From: Cupriavidus numazuensis
GTDB taxonomy: Bacteria; Pseudomonadota; Gammaproteobacteria; Burkholderiales; Burkholderiaceae
Direction of reading: 5' to 3'
Assembly: GCF_905397435.1 (NCBI RefSeq)
Contig: NZ_CAJPVI010000040.1
Coordinates: 23,563-87,562, forward strand
Length of the DNA stretch: 64,000 nt
How positions within the stretch are numbered: the stretch's first letter is position 1; each line of letters starts with the position of its first letter. A program made the position numbers and the translations under genes. Under the pieces are notes generated by a model. The model saw only the letters and a program-made list of their open reading frames with translations, made no database searches and was not told the DNA's origin. This document shows, piece after piece, positions 34,183-42,114 of the stretch.

Positions 34183-34399
34183 AGCGCGTTGCATGCCGTT
34201 TGTCTTGTGTCCTGGGGGCGCAAGCCGCGGTTGAGTAACATTGTGGTTTTGTGGCGATGCTTCGGCCAGGCTCGCTGCCATGCATTCCTTACGGCCGCGC
34301 TCTCCTGGTGGTTCAGGGGGGAACAAAGAAAATCAATAACCCACGACCGCAGGATCGCATCAGCAATTTGCAGTCGCAGCAGGCAGAAGGGTGTGAGGG
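34183..34399. other. Gap between polysaccharide and sensory operons
   Basis: This 217-base spacer has no obvious gene and no strong hairpin. It probably contains the promoter for the sensory operon, or a read-through leader from the polysaccharide operon. Confidence 0.4.
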
Positions 34400-35110
34400 A
34401 TGAGGATTGCCTCGGTAGAAGACGATCCGGACCAGGCGGATCTGATCCGGAAAATACTGGGCGAGGCCGGATTCGAATGCGAATCCTACGCCACGGGTGC
34501 GGCCTTGCTTCGTGCATTGCGCGAGCAGGCATTCGACTTGCTCGTCGTGGACTGGCAATTGCCGGACACCAGCGGTTTCGAACTGGTGAGCTGGGTGCGC
34601 CAGACTTCCGGCGCCATGCCGCCGATCCTGTTTCTGACCAGCCGCACCGCTGAAGACGACATCGTTGCCGGCCTGAGCGTCGGGGCCGACGACTACATGC
34701 TCAAGCCGATCCGATCCGCCGAACTGCTGGCGCGCGTGCGCTCGCTGCTGCGGCGCGCCTATCCCGAGACCGCGCGCGAGACGGACATCATCCGGCGCGG
34801 CAGTTATTGCCTGGATCCGCGCGCGCGCACGATTGCGCTTGGCGGGGAGCCTGTCTCGGTGTCGCCGCGCGAGTACGAACTGGCGCTCTTCCTGTTTCGC
34901 AACATGGGCCGCTTGCTGTCGCGCGATGTGGTCGAGCAGGCCGTATGGGGACGATCCATCGGCACCGGCTCGCGCACCATCGATACGCACATGTCGCGCC
35001 TGCGCATCAAGCTGGCGTTGCGGCCCGAGAATGGCGTGCGGCTGACGTCGATCTATTCGCACGGCTACCGTTTCGAAGAGGCAGATGCCGGGGACGGCGG
35101 CCATGCGTAA
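34400..35110 (+). CDS. OmpR/PhoB-type response regulator
   Basis: The 236-residue protein has a receiver domain with acidic pocket E7/D8/D9, phosphoacceptor D51 (LLVVDWQLP), switch Thr/Ser (LFLTSRTAED) and conserved Lys in MLKPIRS. A C-terminal winged helix (SPREYELALFLFRNMGRLLSRDVVEQAVWG, RTIDTHMSRLRIKL, SIYSHGYRFE) follows. It starts the operon shared with the FecR-like protein and the kinase, its probable partner. Confidence 0.9.
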   Translation: MRIASVEDDPDQADLIRKILGEAGFECESYATGAALLRALREQAFDLLVVDWQLPDTSGFELVSWVRQTSGAMPPILFLTSRTAEDDIVAGLSVGADDYMLKPIRSAELLARVRSLLRRAYPETARETDIIRRGSYCLDPRARTIALGGEPVSVSPREYELALFLFRNMGRLLSRDVVEQAVWGRSIGTGSRTIDTHMSRLRIKLALRPENGVRLTSIYSHGYRFEEADAGDGGHA

Positions 35111-36779
35111 GGCCGCCGCGGCAAGTACCGGAATCGCTCTGGCATTGTGGCTGGCGGCGTCCGGGCCGGCGCAAGCGGGAGCGGCCGGTGCAGAAGGCGC
35201 CGATTTCATCTACGTGGTCGAGCGTGGCGACAACCTGTTCAACGTGGCCGAGCGCTTCATGGCCAGCGCCGAAGGCTGGCGCCTGCTTCAGGCGCGCAAT
35301 GGCGTGGCCGATCCTTATCGGCTGGCGCCCGGCACGCGCCTGCGCATTCCACTCGGGCAGATTCCCGAGCAGCCCGGCGCGGCGCGCGTGGTCTTCGTCA
35401 ACGGGCAGGCGCAGGCCGACGGCGAGCCGCTGCGTCCGGGCATGGCGCTGCGCGAGGCCGCGCGTATCGTGACCGCGGCCGGAAGCACCGTCACGCTGGA
35501 GCTGCCTGACCGTACGCGCGTGACGCTGCCGCCGGCCACTACCGTGGCGGTGCGGCGCCTGCGCACGTTTCGCAAGTCGGGCCTGACCGATACCGTGATC
35601 GGCATCGAGCGTGGCCAGGCTGACACGCGGGTAGCACCCGAGGGGGGCGGCGTGGGCCGCTTCGAACTGCATACGCCGATGATGGTGACGGGTGTCCGAG
35701 GCACGCGTTACCGTGTGTCCGCCGATGCCGCCGGCAGCCGCAGCGAGGTGCTGGAGGGCCGCGTCGGCGTCAGTCTTGCGCGTGCGGGGGCGGCATCCGG
35801 TATGGCGGTGGTGGCTGGTTACGGCATCGGTGTAGCGGCGGGCGCTGGCCTGTCGCAACCCGTCGCGCTGCTGCCGGCGCCACACCTGCTGCCGCTGCCT
35901 GATACCGTGCTGGGGCCGGCGGCGGAGGCCGCGTGGCAGCCCGTGCAGGGCGCCGCCGGCTATCGCGTCTCGGTCGCGCGCGATACAGCGCATACCGAGC
36001 TGGTCTGGACCGGCGAAACGGCGGACACGCATGTCGGCCTGGATGGGCTGCCCGAAGGATCGCTCTACCTCGCTGTGAGCGCCATTGACGTGCAACGCCT
36101 GACCGGCAAGCCCGCATCCGTGCCGTTTGTGGTGCGGCTCAATCCGGCAGCGCCATTCACGCTGCAGCCGGCCGCCGGCACCGTGCGCTATGGCGAGTCG
36201 GTCGCGTTTGAATGGGCGGCCGTGGGCGCCGCGGCATCCTACGAACTCGCCGTGTCCGCCGATGCGGGGTTTGCCGCAACTGCAGCGACGCAGCCAGCCC
36301 GGTCAGAGCAGGCCGCACAGAAGCTTGGGCCGGGCGCCTGGTTCTGGCGTGTGCGTTCGCTGGACGCTGCCGGTCGGCCAGGACCATGGTCGGCCGCTGT
36401 ACCGTTCACGCTCGAGCCCGCGCCGCCCGTGCCGACGCTGCGCGACGACGGCGACCGCCTGCGTATCGGCTGGCCCGCGGACGCGCGGGCCACGGCGGGA
36501 TACCGCGTGCAGATCGCCGAAGACGCCGGCTTTACGCGCATGGTGGCGGACCAGCGCAGCGCCGACAACGAAGTGGCCCTGCCGCGGCCACCGGCCGGTA
36601 CGTACTATGTGCGCGTGGCGCGCGCCTTGCCGGACGGCAAGGAGCCGGAGGCCTCGTTCTCTGCGCCGCAGCGTCTCGACATCGTCGCGCTCCTGCGTGA
36701 CGGACAGGGCGTCACGATCCGGCTCGGCAACGGCACCCGCGACGAGAGCGGCCATGACGCCGGCATCCGGATCCGGTAA
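35103..36779 (+). CDS. Exported LysM/FecR-domain protein with fibronectin-like repeats
   Basis: The 558-residue protein has a signal peptide (cleavage near QAGA), a LysM module (about 35-85; YVVERGDNLFNVAERFMASAEGWRLLQARNG), a FecR domain (about 90-220; TVTLELPDRTRVTLPPATTVAVR, VTGVRGTRYRV) and three repeated beta modules (AAWQPVQGAAGYRVSVARD, FEWAAVGAAASYELAVSAD, IGWPADARATAGYRVQIAED). It likely binds peptidoglycan and senses or transmits an envelope signal. It overlaps the regulator gene by eight bases and the kinase gene by 26, so the three are one unit. Confidence 0.8.
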   Translation: MRKAAAASTGIALALWLAASGPAQAGAAGAEGADFIYVVERGDNLFNVAERFMASAEGWRLLQARNGVADPYRLAPGTRLRIPLGQIPEQPGAARVVFVNGQAQADGEPLRPGMALREAARIVTAAGSTVTLELPDRTRVTLPPATTVAVRRLRTFRKSGLTDTVIGIERGQADTRVAPEGGGVGRFELHTPMMVTGVRGTRYRVSADAAGSRSEVLEGRVGVSLARAGAASGMAVVAGYGIGVAAGAGLSQPVALLPAPHLLPLPDTVLGPAAEAAWQPVQGAAGYRVSVARDTAHTELVWTGETADTHVGLDGLPEGSLYLAVSAIDVQRLTGKPASVPFVVRLNPAAPFTLQPAAGTVRYGESVAFEWAAVGAAASYELAVSADAGFAATAATQPARSEQAAQKLGPGAWFWRVRSLDAAGRPGPWSAAVPFTLEPAPPVPTLRDDGDRLRIGWPADARATAGYRVQIAEDAGFTRMVADQRSADNEVALPRPPAGTYYVRVARALPDGKEPEASFSAPQRLDIVALLRDGQGVTIRLGNGTRDESGHDAGIRIR

Positions 36780-39150
36780 TCCCTGGCGGCGCGCGCCGGA
36801 GTCCGCCTTCGGGCGGCGCACGCTGGCCGAATGGGCGTTGCTGCTGGCTGCCGTGCTGGCGCTGGTGACGGTCGTCGCGCGCCATGGCTGGGCCGAGCGC
36901 GCCGACCTGGCCATCTACGATCTTTCCATCCAGGCGCAGCACCACGCGGCGCGCAACGACATTGTCATCGTCGCCATCGACGACGCGAGCATCACGGCCA
37001 TCGGCCGCTGGCCCTGGCGCCGCACGGTGCTGGCCGCGCTGGTGGACCGCATTGCCGCCGGCCACCCGCGCGTGATCGGCGTGGACGTGATCCTGACCGA
37101 GCGCGACACGCGCTATCCGAAGGACGATGCCGTGCTTGCCCGCAGTTTCGCCGCAGCGGGCAACGTGGTGCTGCCCGCGCTGGCCGAATCATCGGCCAAT
37201 GGCATGGTGGTGCGCTATCCGCTGGCCGGGCTGGGTGCCGGGGTAGGGCACATCAACCTGACTGTGGACACCGACGGCGTGGCGCGGCAGCTTTACCTGC
37301 TCGAAGGTCCGGCACCCGCGCAACAAGCCGGGCTGCCCCATGTCGCGACGGTCATGGCGTCTTGGGGCCGGCCGCAGCAGCCGGTTGCCAGCTATCGACA
37401 TGAGCCGGCCAGCGTGGCCGATGCGTTCGGCTGGGAGCGCCGATACCGCTTGCGCATCCCGTTCGCGGGCCCGCCGGGCACGTTTGCACGCGTTTCCGCG
37501 CGCGACCTGCTGGAAGGCCGCGTGGACCCCGCCATATTCCGTGACAAGGCCGTTCTGTTCGGCGCCATCGCGACCGGGATGGGCGACGTATTGCCCACGC
37601 CGGTTGCGCGCAACGGGCGCGGCATGAGCGGCGTGGAAATCCTGGCCAATACGGTGCAGACGCTACTGGACAACGATGCCATCGTCGCGGTGCCGCGGCC
37701 CTGGGAGGTGGCGTGCACCGTGCTGGCCATACTGGCGGCCGCGCTCGCCGCACTGGTGCTGACGCCGCGCGGCGCGCTGCTCGCGACAGGTGTGGTGGTA
37801 GCGGTGCTGCTGGCCGGCCCGCCGCTGCTGCTCGCCGGTGCACGGCTGTGGTTTGCGCCCGCAGCGGCGCTGCTTGGTTGCCTGATGTTTTATCCGTTAT
37901 GGAGCTGGCGCCGCCAGGAAGCCGCACTGCGCTTTCTCGCGGAGGAACTGGCGCGCCATGAGCGCGAGTCCGACCTGCCTTCCGCTTCCGCGGCCATTGG
38001 TGCCACGCTCGAGAGCCGCATGCGTGCGGTCTATCGCATGAGTTCTCGACTGCATGACCTGCGCCGCTTCCTGGCCGACGGGCTCGAAAGCCTGCCCGAG
38101 GCGACGGTGATCTGCAACCTTGAAGGCGGCGTGCTGCTCGCGAACCGGCGCTGCGTGGCGCTCGTGCCCGGGGTGCTGGGCAACGGCCACGGCAGCGTCG
38201 CGCAGAGCGGCCATACCGGTATCGACGGTGGCGCGCGCCCGGATATCCGCGCGGTGATCGCGGTATTGTTTGCCGCGCCGGAACCAGCGCTGGAATACTG
38301 GCAGGCGCTGCATGCGCGCAGCGCTGCAGCGGGTGGCTCCGACGATGGCATCGAGCTAGCCGCGCGCGATGAGCGCCGCTACCTCATGCATGGCGCGCCG
38401 CTGCATGACGAGCAGGGCACGGTGGCCGGGCTGATCGTGAGCTTCATCGACATCACAGCGATCCGCGTGGCCGAGCGCCAGCGCGAGCAGATGCTGCGTT
38501 TCCTGTCGCATGACATGCGCTCGCCGCAGGCGTCGATCCTCGCGCTGATCGACCTGCATCGCGGCGCGGCCGGCGACGCGCCGCCCGCGGAGCTGCTCAC
38601 GCGGATCGGCGCGCATGCCCGGCGCACCATGTCGCTGGCCGACGACTTCATTCGCGTCGCGCGTGTGGAAACGCAGCCACTGGCGCTTCATGATGTGGAT
38701 CTGGCGGGACTGGTACTGGACGCCACGGATGAGATGTGGACACTGGCCAATGCCGGCGGCGTGCCCCTGAAGGTGGACGTGCCTGATGACCCTGCCATGA
38801 TCCGTGCCGAGCCGGCGTTGCTCGTGCGGGCCATCGGCAATCTCGTCAGCAACGCAATCAAGTTCAGCCCTCGCGATTCGGCGGTCGTGGTCGCGTTGCG
38901 GGCGGAGCCAGAGGGCTTCGCCGTGTCGGTGTCGGACCATGGGCCCGGTATTCCGCTTGCGCAGCAGCAACGGCTGTTCGAGCCATTTGCGCGGCTGCAT
39001 GAACATGCGGCCGGTGCGCCGGCTGGCAGTGGGCTTGGGCTGGTACTGGCGAAGACTGTCGCGGAGCGGCACGGTGGCAGCATCCGGGTGGTGAGCGATG
39101 CGGGGGAGGGGGCGACGTTTTTGCTGCGCCTGCCGGCGCCGGCTTGTTGA
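36754..39150 (+). CDS. CHASE2-domain sensor histidine kinase
   Basis: The 798-residue protein has one N-terminal helix, a large periplasmic CHASE2 domain (about 45-310; NDIVIVAIDDASITAIGRWPWRR, VIGVDVILTERDT), two or three helices (about 315-385), a PAS-like region (about 440-560), HisKA with H586 in FLSHDMRSP, and an HATPase with N-box NLVSNAIKFSP and G-boxes DHGPGIP and GSGLGLVLAK. It should phosphorylate the regulator encoded first in the operon. The ATG at 36754 lies inside the FecR gene end; a much longer opening upstream is a shadow. Confidence 0.9.
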   Translation: MTPASGSGNPWRRAPESAFGRRTLAEWALLLAAVLALVTVVARHGWAERADLAIYDLSIQAQHHAARNDIVIVAIDDASITAIGRWPWRRTVLAALVDRIAAGHPRVIGVDVILTERDTRYPKDDAVLARSFAAAGNVVLPALAESSANGMVVRYPLAGLGAGVGHINLTVDTDGVARQLYLLEGPAPAQQAGLPHVATVMASWGRPQQPVASYRHEPASVADAFGWERRYRLRIPFAGPPGTFARVSARDLLEGRVDPAIFRDKAVLFGAIATGMGDVLPTPVARNGRGMSGVEILANTVQTLLDNDAIVAVPRPWEVACTVLAILAAALAALVLTPRGALLATGVVVAVLLAGPPLLLAGARLWFAPAAALLGCLMFYPLWSWRRQEAALRFLAEELARHERESDLPSASAAIGATLESRMRAVYRMSSRLHDLRRFLADGLESLPEATVICNLEGGVLLANRRCVALVPGVLGNGHGSVAQSGHTGIDGGARPDIRAVIAVLFAAPEPALEYWQALHARSAAAGGSDDGIELAARDERRYLMHGAPLHDEQGTVAGLIVSFIDITAIRVAERQREQMLRFLSHDMRSPQASILALIDLHRGAAGDAPPAELLTRIGAHARRTMSLADDFIRVARVETQPLALHDVDLAGLVLDATDEMWTLANAGGVPLKVDVPDDPAMIRAEPALLVRAIGNLVSNAIKFSPRDSAVVVALRAEPEGFAVSVSDHGPGIPLAQQQRLFEPFARLHEHAAGAPAGSGLGLVLAKTVAERHGGSIRVVSDAGEGATFLLRLPAPAC

Positions 39151-39193
39151 CACAATTGTTGGCAGTTGTGTTGCGCGGATTTGCCTAGGATGT
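39151..39193 (+). repeat. Dispersed ~45-bp motif, copy 2
   Basis: It starts directly after the kinase stop with CACAATTGTTGGCAGTTGTG and continues TTGCGC...CCTAGGAT, matching the copy at 25631-25675. Here it lies at the left edge of a gene-free, repeat-rich kilobase. Confidence 0.5.
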
Positions 39194-39312
39194 GGGGGTC
39201 GTGTGGCCCCGCTACGCACGGCTTGTGACGCTCGCTCTGGCCCCTCCCAGGTTGTTTGCTGGAGTGGGCGTTTTTTTTCGGGATCATTGATGAGGTTGTC
39301 GTACTTGGCGGG

Positions 39313-39340
39313 CGCCGCTGTTTCGCCGGCGTAGCCGGCG
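39313..39340 (+). repeat. REP-like palindrome, partial element
   Basis: CGCCGCTGTTTCGCCGGCG followed by TAGCCGGCG, containing the GCCGGC-TA-GCCGGC palindrome. It lacks the CGAGC-loop hairpin found in full copies. Confidence 0.7.
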
Positions 39341-39380
39341 GGGGTTCTGTGGTTGGGATTGATGTGTCGTTCTTGGCCCG

Positions 39381-39460
39381 CGCCGCTGTTTCGCCGGCGT
39401 AGCCGGCGACCTACTCTTTTGTCCGAGCGACAAAAGAGTAGGCAGAAAAGCGCGTCGTTG
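39381..39460 (+). repeat. Composite repeat: GCCGGC palindrome + CGAGC-loop hairpin
   Basis: The palindrome (39381-39409) is followed by a perfect hairpin: CTACTCTTTTGTC (39411-39423), loop CGAGC, GACAAAAGAGTAG (39429-39441), then GGCAGAAAAGCGCG. The T/A-rich arms could act as a bidirectional terminator. Confidence 0.75.
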
Positions 39461-39967
39461 CCGCTGGCCATCAATTCCACGGCGGCAGGGGTTCAAACGG
39501 CTTTGGACGCCTGCGATGGTGGTCGGCCGTTCCAACCTGCTAACGCTATGTGAGTCAGAACCTGTGCCTGACGCGGCACGGCTTTTGGACGATCCCCAAG
39601 ACGGACTCGGGTACAGCGTTCCAACAACGTCAGTGGTGGGACGCCTTCGGCTGCGCTGCGCGCGCGTCGTCGTCTGGGGGCAAGCTCATCAACGTCGCTG
39701 GCGCCGGAGTTCCGATTTCGTTTCTCTACGCGCATGCAATGCGCCCAAGGCTTCGTCACCGAGGCGAGGTTTGGGTCAGACCTTCGCGATCTTACTCCGA
39801 GCCGCGCGTAGCGCAGCCGTAGGCGTCCCCGTGGAGGCGTTGTTAGTAGGGACCACTCCGTAATCCGGGTTCGCTCGTACGCGCTGTCCCATCCTAATCA
39901 TCTACGCGGCAGGCAGTCCAGCGGACCTCTGATGCCTCAATGGCATTGAGCTCTGGATTGACCACGT

Positions 39968-40040
39968 AAACGCGCTTTTGCCTACTTTTACCGCTCGGGT
40001 AAAAGTAGGTCGCCGGCTACGCCGGCGAAACAGAGGCGCC
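39968..40040 (-). repeat. Composite repeat, inverted copy
   Basis: Read on the minus strand, this has the same order: palindrome, then hairpin arms CCTACTTTTACC and GGTAAAAGTAGG (39981-40009) around the CGAGC loop, then CAAAAGCGCG. Arm bases differ from the 39381 copy in a compensatory way while the loop is unchanged. Confidence 0.75.
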
Positions 40041-40077
40041 TGCCAAGATCGACAACCCATCGCGAACGCAAAGCCCC

Positions 40078-40105
40078 CGCCGGCTACGCCGGCGAAACAG
40101 CGGCG
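40078..40105 (-). repeat. REP-like palindrome, partial inverted element
   Basis: CGCCGGCTACGCCGGCGAAAC is followed by AGCGGCG, the reverse complement of the 39313 copy, again without the hairpin. Confidence 0.7.
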
Positions 40106-40143
40106 CCTGCCAAGAGCGATAACCTGCCCCCACCCCAATCCCT

Positions 40144-40602
40144 CTACTCACCAAGCCCCGCCGCGGCCACCATCAGAACGTCCGCACTTTCGAATCCCAG
40201 TCTTTCCCCTAACGCCCGATTCGCCGGCTGCCACAAGGCATGCGCGCGCGCAAGCCGCACGGCTCCCGCTTCCGTCAGCCACACCGCGCGCCGGCGTCGG
40301 TCATGCTCGGAAGCAACGACCTCGGCAAAGCCCGCGCCGACGAGCTGATCGACGTTGCGGGACATGGTCGACTGGTTCAGGCCAGCCCGCTGGGCGAGTC
40401 CTGCAATGGTGTCATCGGGCGCGGCGGCAATCAGGCACATCAGGCTGAACTGGGTGCTGGTAAGGCCGGCCGGAATCAGCGCACGATCAAGTTCCGCCGT
40501 GATCCGGCGCGCCAGCAGGCGTGCCTGCAGGCCGAGGTCGGCATCGAGCGCCGCGGCTGCATCGGTGCGAAGGGTATGGATACCTTGTTTTCGCCTGGTC
40601 AT
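40144..40602 (-). CDS. MarR-family transcriptional regulator
   Basis: The 152-residue protein has the MarR winged helix (LTSTQFSLMCLIAAAPDDTIAGLAQRAGLNQSTMSRNVDQLVGAGFAEV, then the wing EHDRRRRAVWLTEAG). It is divergent from a thioesterase gene and probably controls it and itself through the palindromic site between them. Confidence 0.87.
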   Translation of the reverse strand: MTRRKQGIHTLRTDAAAALDADLGLQARLLARRITAELDRALIPAGLTSTQFSLMCLIAAAPDDTIAGLAQRAGLNQSTMSRNVDQLVGAGFAEVVASEHDRRRRAVWLTEAGAVRLARAHALWQPANRALGERLGFESADVLMVAAAGLGE

Positions 40603-40619
40603 GCGGCTAGTATATGCAA

Positions 40620-40634
40620 ATACATTCAGTGTAT
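40620..40634. promoter_or_regulatory. Putative MarR operator
   Basis: ATACA-TTCAG-TGTAT is an inverted repeat with five-base arms in the 59-base space between the divergent MarR and thioesterase genes, within an AT-rich stretch that must hold both promoters. Confidence 0.5.
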
Positions 40635-40661
40635 CTACATGTAATTAATACGGAGACTGAC

Positions 40662-41138
40662 GTGACGAACTATCGCTATGGGGTTGCATCGCCGGCCGAG
40701 ATCGCGGAGATGAGCGGGAAGGCCGTGCTGGAAGCCATCATCGACGGGCGGCTGCCGCAACCGCCGATCTCCCAGATACTCGGCTTCCGGCTGACGGAAG
40801 TGGGCGATGGATTCGCAGTGTTTGAAGGCGATCCAGGCACCCACCTCTTCAACCCGATGGGTACCGTGCATGGTGGGTGGGCGCTGACGCTGATCGACAG
40901 CGCCACGGCTTGTGCGGCCAATTCCGTGTTGCCGGCAGGCACGGGCTACACGACGGTCGAGACCAGGGGCAATTTCTCTCGGCCGATCAAGGCCGACACA
41001 GGCCGCGTGCGTGCGGAGGGACGCGTGATCAACCAGGGCCGGCAAATCATCACGGCGGAGGCGCGCGTGCTCGCCGCCGACGGCCGCATCCTGGCCCATG
41101 GCAGTTCTACGTTGCTGGTGCTGGCGTCAGCCAAGTAG
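40662..41138 (+). CDS. PaaI-family hotdog thioesterase
   Basis: The 158-residue protein carries the hotdog motif FNPMGTVHGGWALTLIDSATACA and TVETRGNFSRPIKADTGRVRAEGRVINQG, typical of PaaI-like acyl-CoA thioesterases acting on phenylacetyl or hydroxybenzoyl-type CoA esters. The GTG at 40662 is preferred because GGAG lies six bases upstream; the ATG at 40614 falls in the operator region. Confidence 0.82.
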   Translation: MTNYRYGVASPAEIAEMSGKAVLEAIIDGRLPQPPISQILGFRLTEVGDGFAVFEGDPGTHLFNPMGTVHGGWALTLIDSATACAANSVLPAGTGYTTVETRGNFSRPIKADTGRVRAEGRVINQGRQIITAEARVLAADGRILAHGSSTLLVLASAK

Positions 41139-41449
41139 AAGCTGGCAGTCCCGGCGCTGTGTCGCCGGTCAGTTGTGTGCCCCGCCACGTCCGGCAGCCT
41201 CACGTCCCACCCTACATCCCCTGCTTCAAGCCGTGCATGCGCGATGTGCGCCGCGGCAAGCGCGTAGCGCACCGCGATCAGCGGCCGTACGTGCGTGCCG
41301 AGTTGCGGCCAGGCCCTGGCACCCAGCCGCGCGCTGAACGCGGCCTCTATCTTCATCGCTCATTGGGCGCTGCAGCGACCCTGCGACTACACCCTTCCCG
41401 CGCATAAGCTCGCACAGCAGGGCGCCGGGCCCGGCACCATTCCCTGGCA
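41139..41449. other. Intergenic region
   Basis: The 310 bases between the thioesterase and the convergent VOC gene contain a minus-strand frame (41356 downward, MKIEAAFSARLGARAWPQLG) that might be a gene remnant but ends inside the thioesterase gene. No ribosome-binding site or recognised domain was seen. Confidence 0.4.
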
Positions 41450-42001
41450 TCACACAAGTCCCATCCTCTCCGCCATGCGCGCCTGCCAATTGCTGCGCGG
41501 CTCGAAGCCCGGCAACGAACGCGCGTGCGCCTCGATCTTCTGCATCAGCATGTCGTCGGACTCGGAGAAGTCGACCGCCACGCGCATCGGCTGGCTGACG
41601 TACCACGGCGTATCGACGAACAGCTCCAGACGGTTGCCTTCCGGATCGCGCGCATACACGGACACAGCATTCCCGTGCGTGATCGGATGGATGTCGGTGG
41701 CGCCTGCGGCCTCCATGCGCTGGTACAGGTCGCGCAGCGTGGCGAGGCTGTCCGCGCGCAGCGAGATCTGGTTGATGACATTGAACGGCACCTGTTCGGG
41801 CCGGCCCGTGGCCAGCACGATCTGGTGATGCTCGGCCGGGTCGCGGCTCAGGAAGACCAGCTCGATCGGGCCCGCGGGGCCGTCGAGCTTGCCAGCGTCG
41901 GTGATGGTGAAGTCGAGCAGCGCCGTATAGAAGCGCGTCATCGCGGGCAGATCCCGCACATAAATGCCGACGTGGCTGAAAGCAAGGCCCTTGCGCATCA
42001 T
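41450..42001 (-). CDS. VOC-family (glyoxalase/extradiol dioxygenase fold) protein
   Basis: The roughly 183-residue protein has paired beta-alpha-beta modules with candidate metal ligands His in FSHVGIYV, His in AEHHQIVL and Glu in GNRLELFVD. The ligand set fits ring-cleaving dioxygenases of the catechol 2,3-type as well as glyoxalases. It is divergent from an aromatic hydroxylase gene, which favours a role in ring cleavage. An AGGAG site precedes two adjacent ATGs (42001, 41998). Confidence 0.78.
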   Translation of the reverse strand: MMRKGLAFSHVGIYVRDLPAMTRFYTALLDFTITDAGKLDGPAGPIELVFLSRDPAEHHQIVLATGRPEQVPFNVINQISLRADSLATLRDLYQRMEAAGATDIHPITHGNAVSVYARDPEGNRLELFVDTPWYVSQPMRVAVDFSESDDMLMQKIEAHARSLPGFEPRSNWQARMAERMGLV

Positions 42002-42076
42002 TCGTCTCCTGAAAATATCGAATCTTGATAGCAGGCAAGATTCGGTTTGACAAATCATTGGAATTCGCAGAATACT

Positions 42077-42095
42077 ACTATCAAATTGTGATAGT
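42077..42095. promoter_or_regulatory. Palindromic operator between VOC and hydroxylase genes
   Basis: ACTATCAAATTGTGATAGT has perfect seven-base arms (ACTATCA/TGATAGT) around AATTG. It lies 20 bases before the hydroxylase ATG in the divergent spacer. The IclR regulator encoded at the end of the cluster is the likely ligand. Confidence 0.6.
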
Positions 42096-42114
42096 CAAAT
42101 GATTCGGAGGCGAG

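Larger units (their letters stand above)
39194..40143. other. Gene-free, repeat-rich intergenic region
   Basis: About 950 bases separate the kinase and the MarR gene. Open frames here translate mainly the repeat sequence and show no family features. The region holds two complete composite repeats in opposite orientation and two palindrome-only copies. The 500-base stretch between the two complete copies (39461-39967) contains nothing I recognise. Confidence 0.6.

Noticed and set aside
39353..40138. Frames translating FRRRSRRPT-type peptides
   Set aside because: They only translate the composite repeat, in more than one copy and orientation, and are not genes.
40946..41356. Minus-strand frame opposite the thioesterase end
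   Set aside because: It mostly overlaps the thioesterase gene antisense; at best a remnant.
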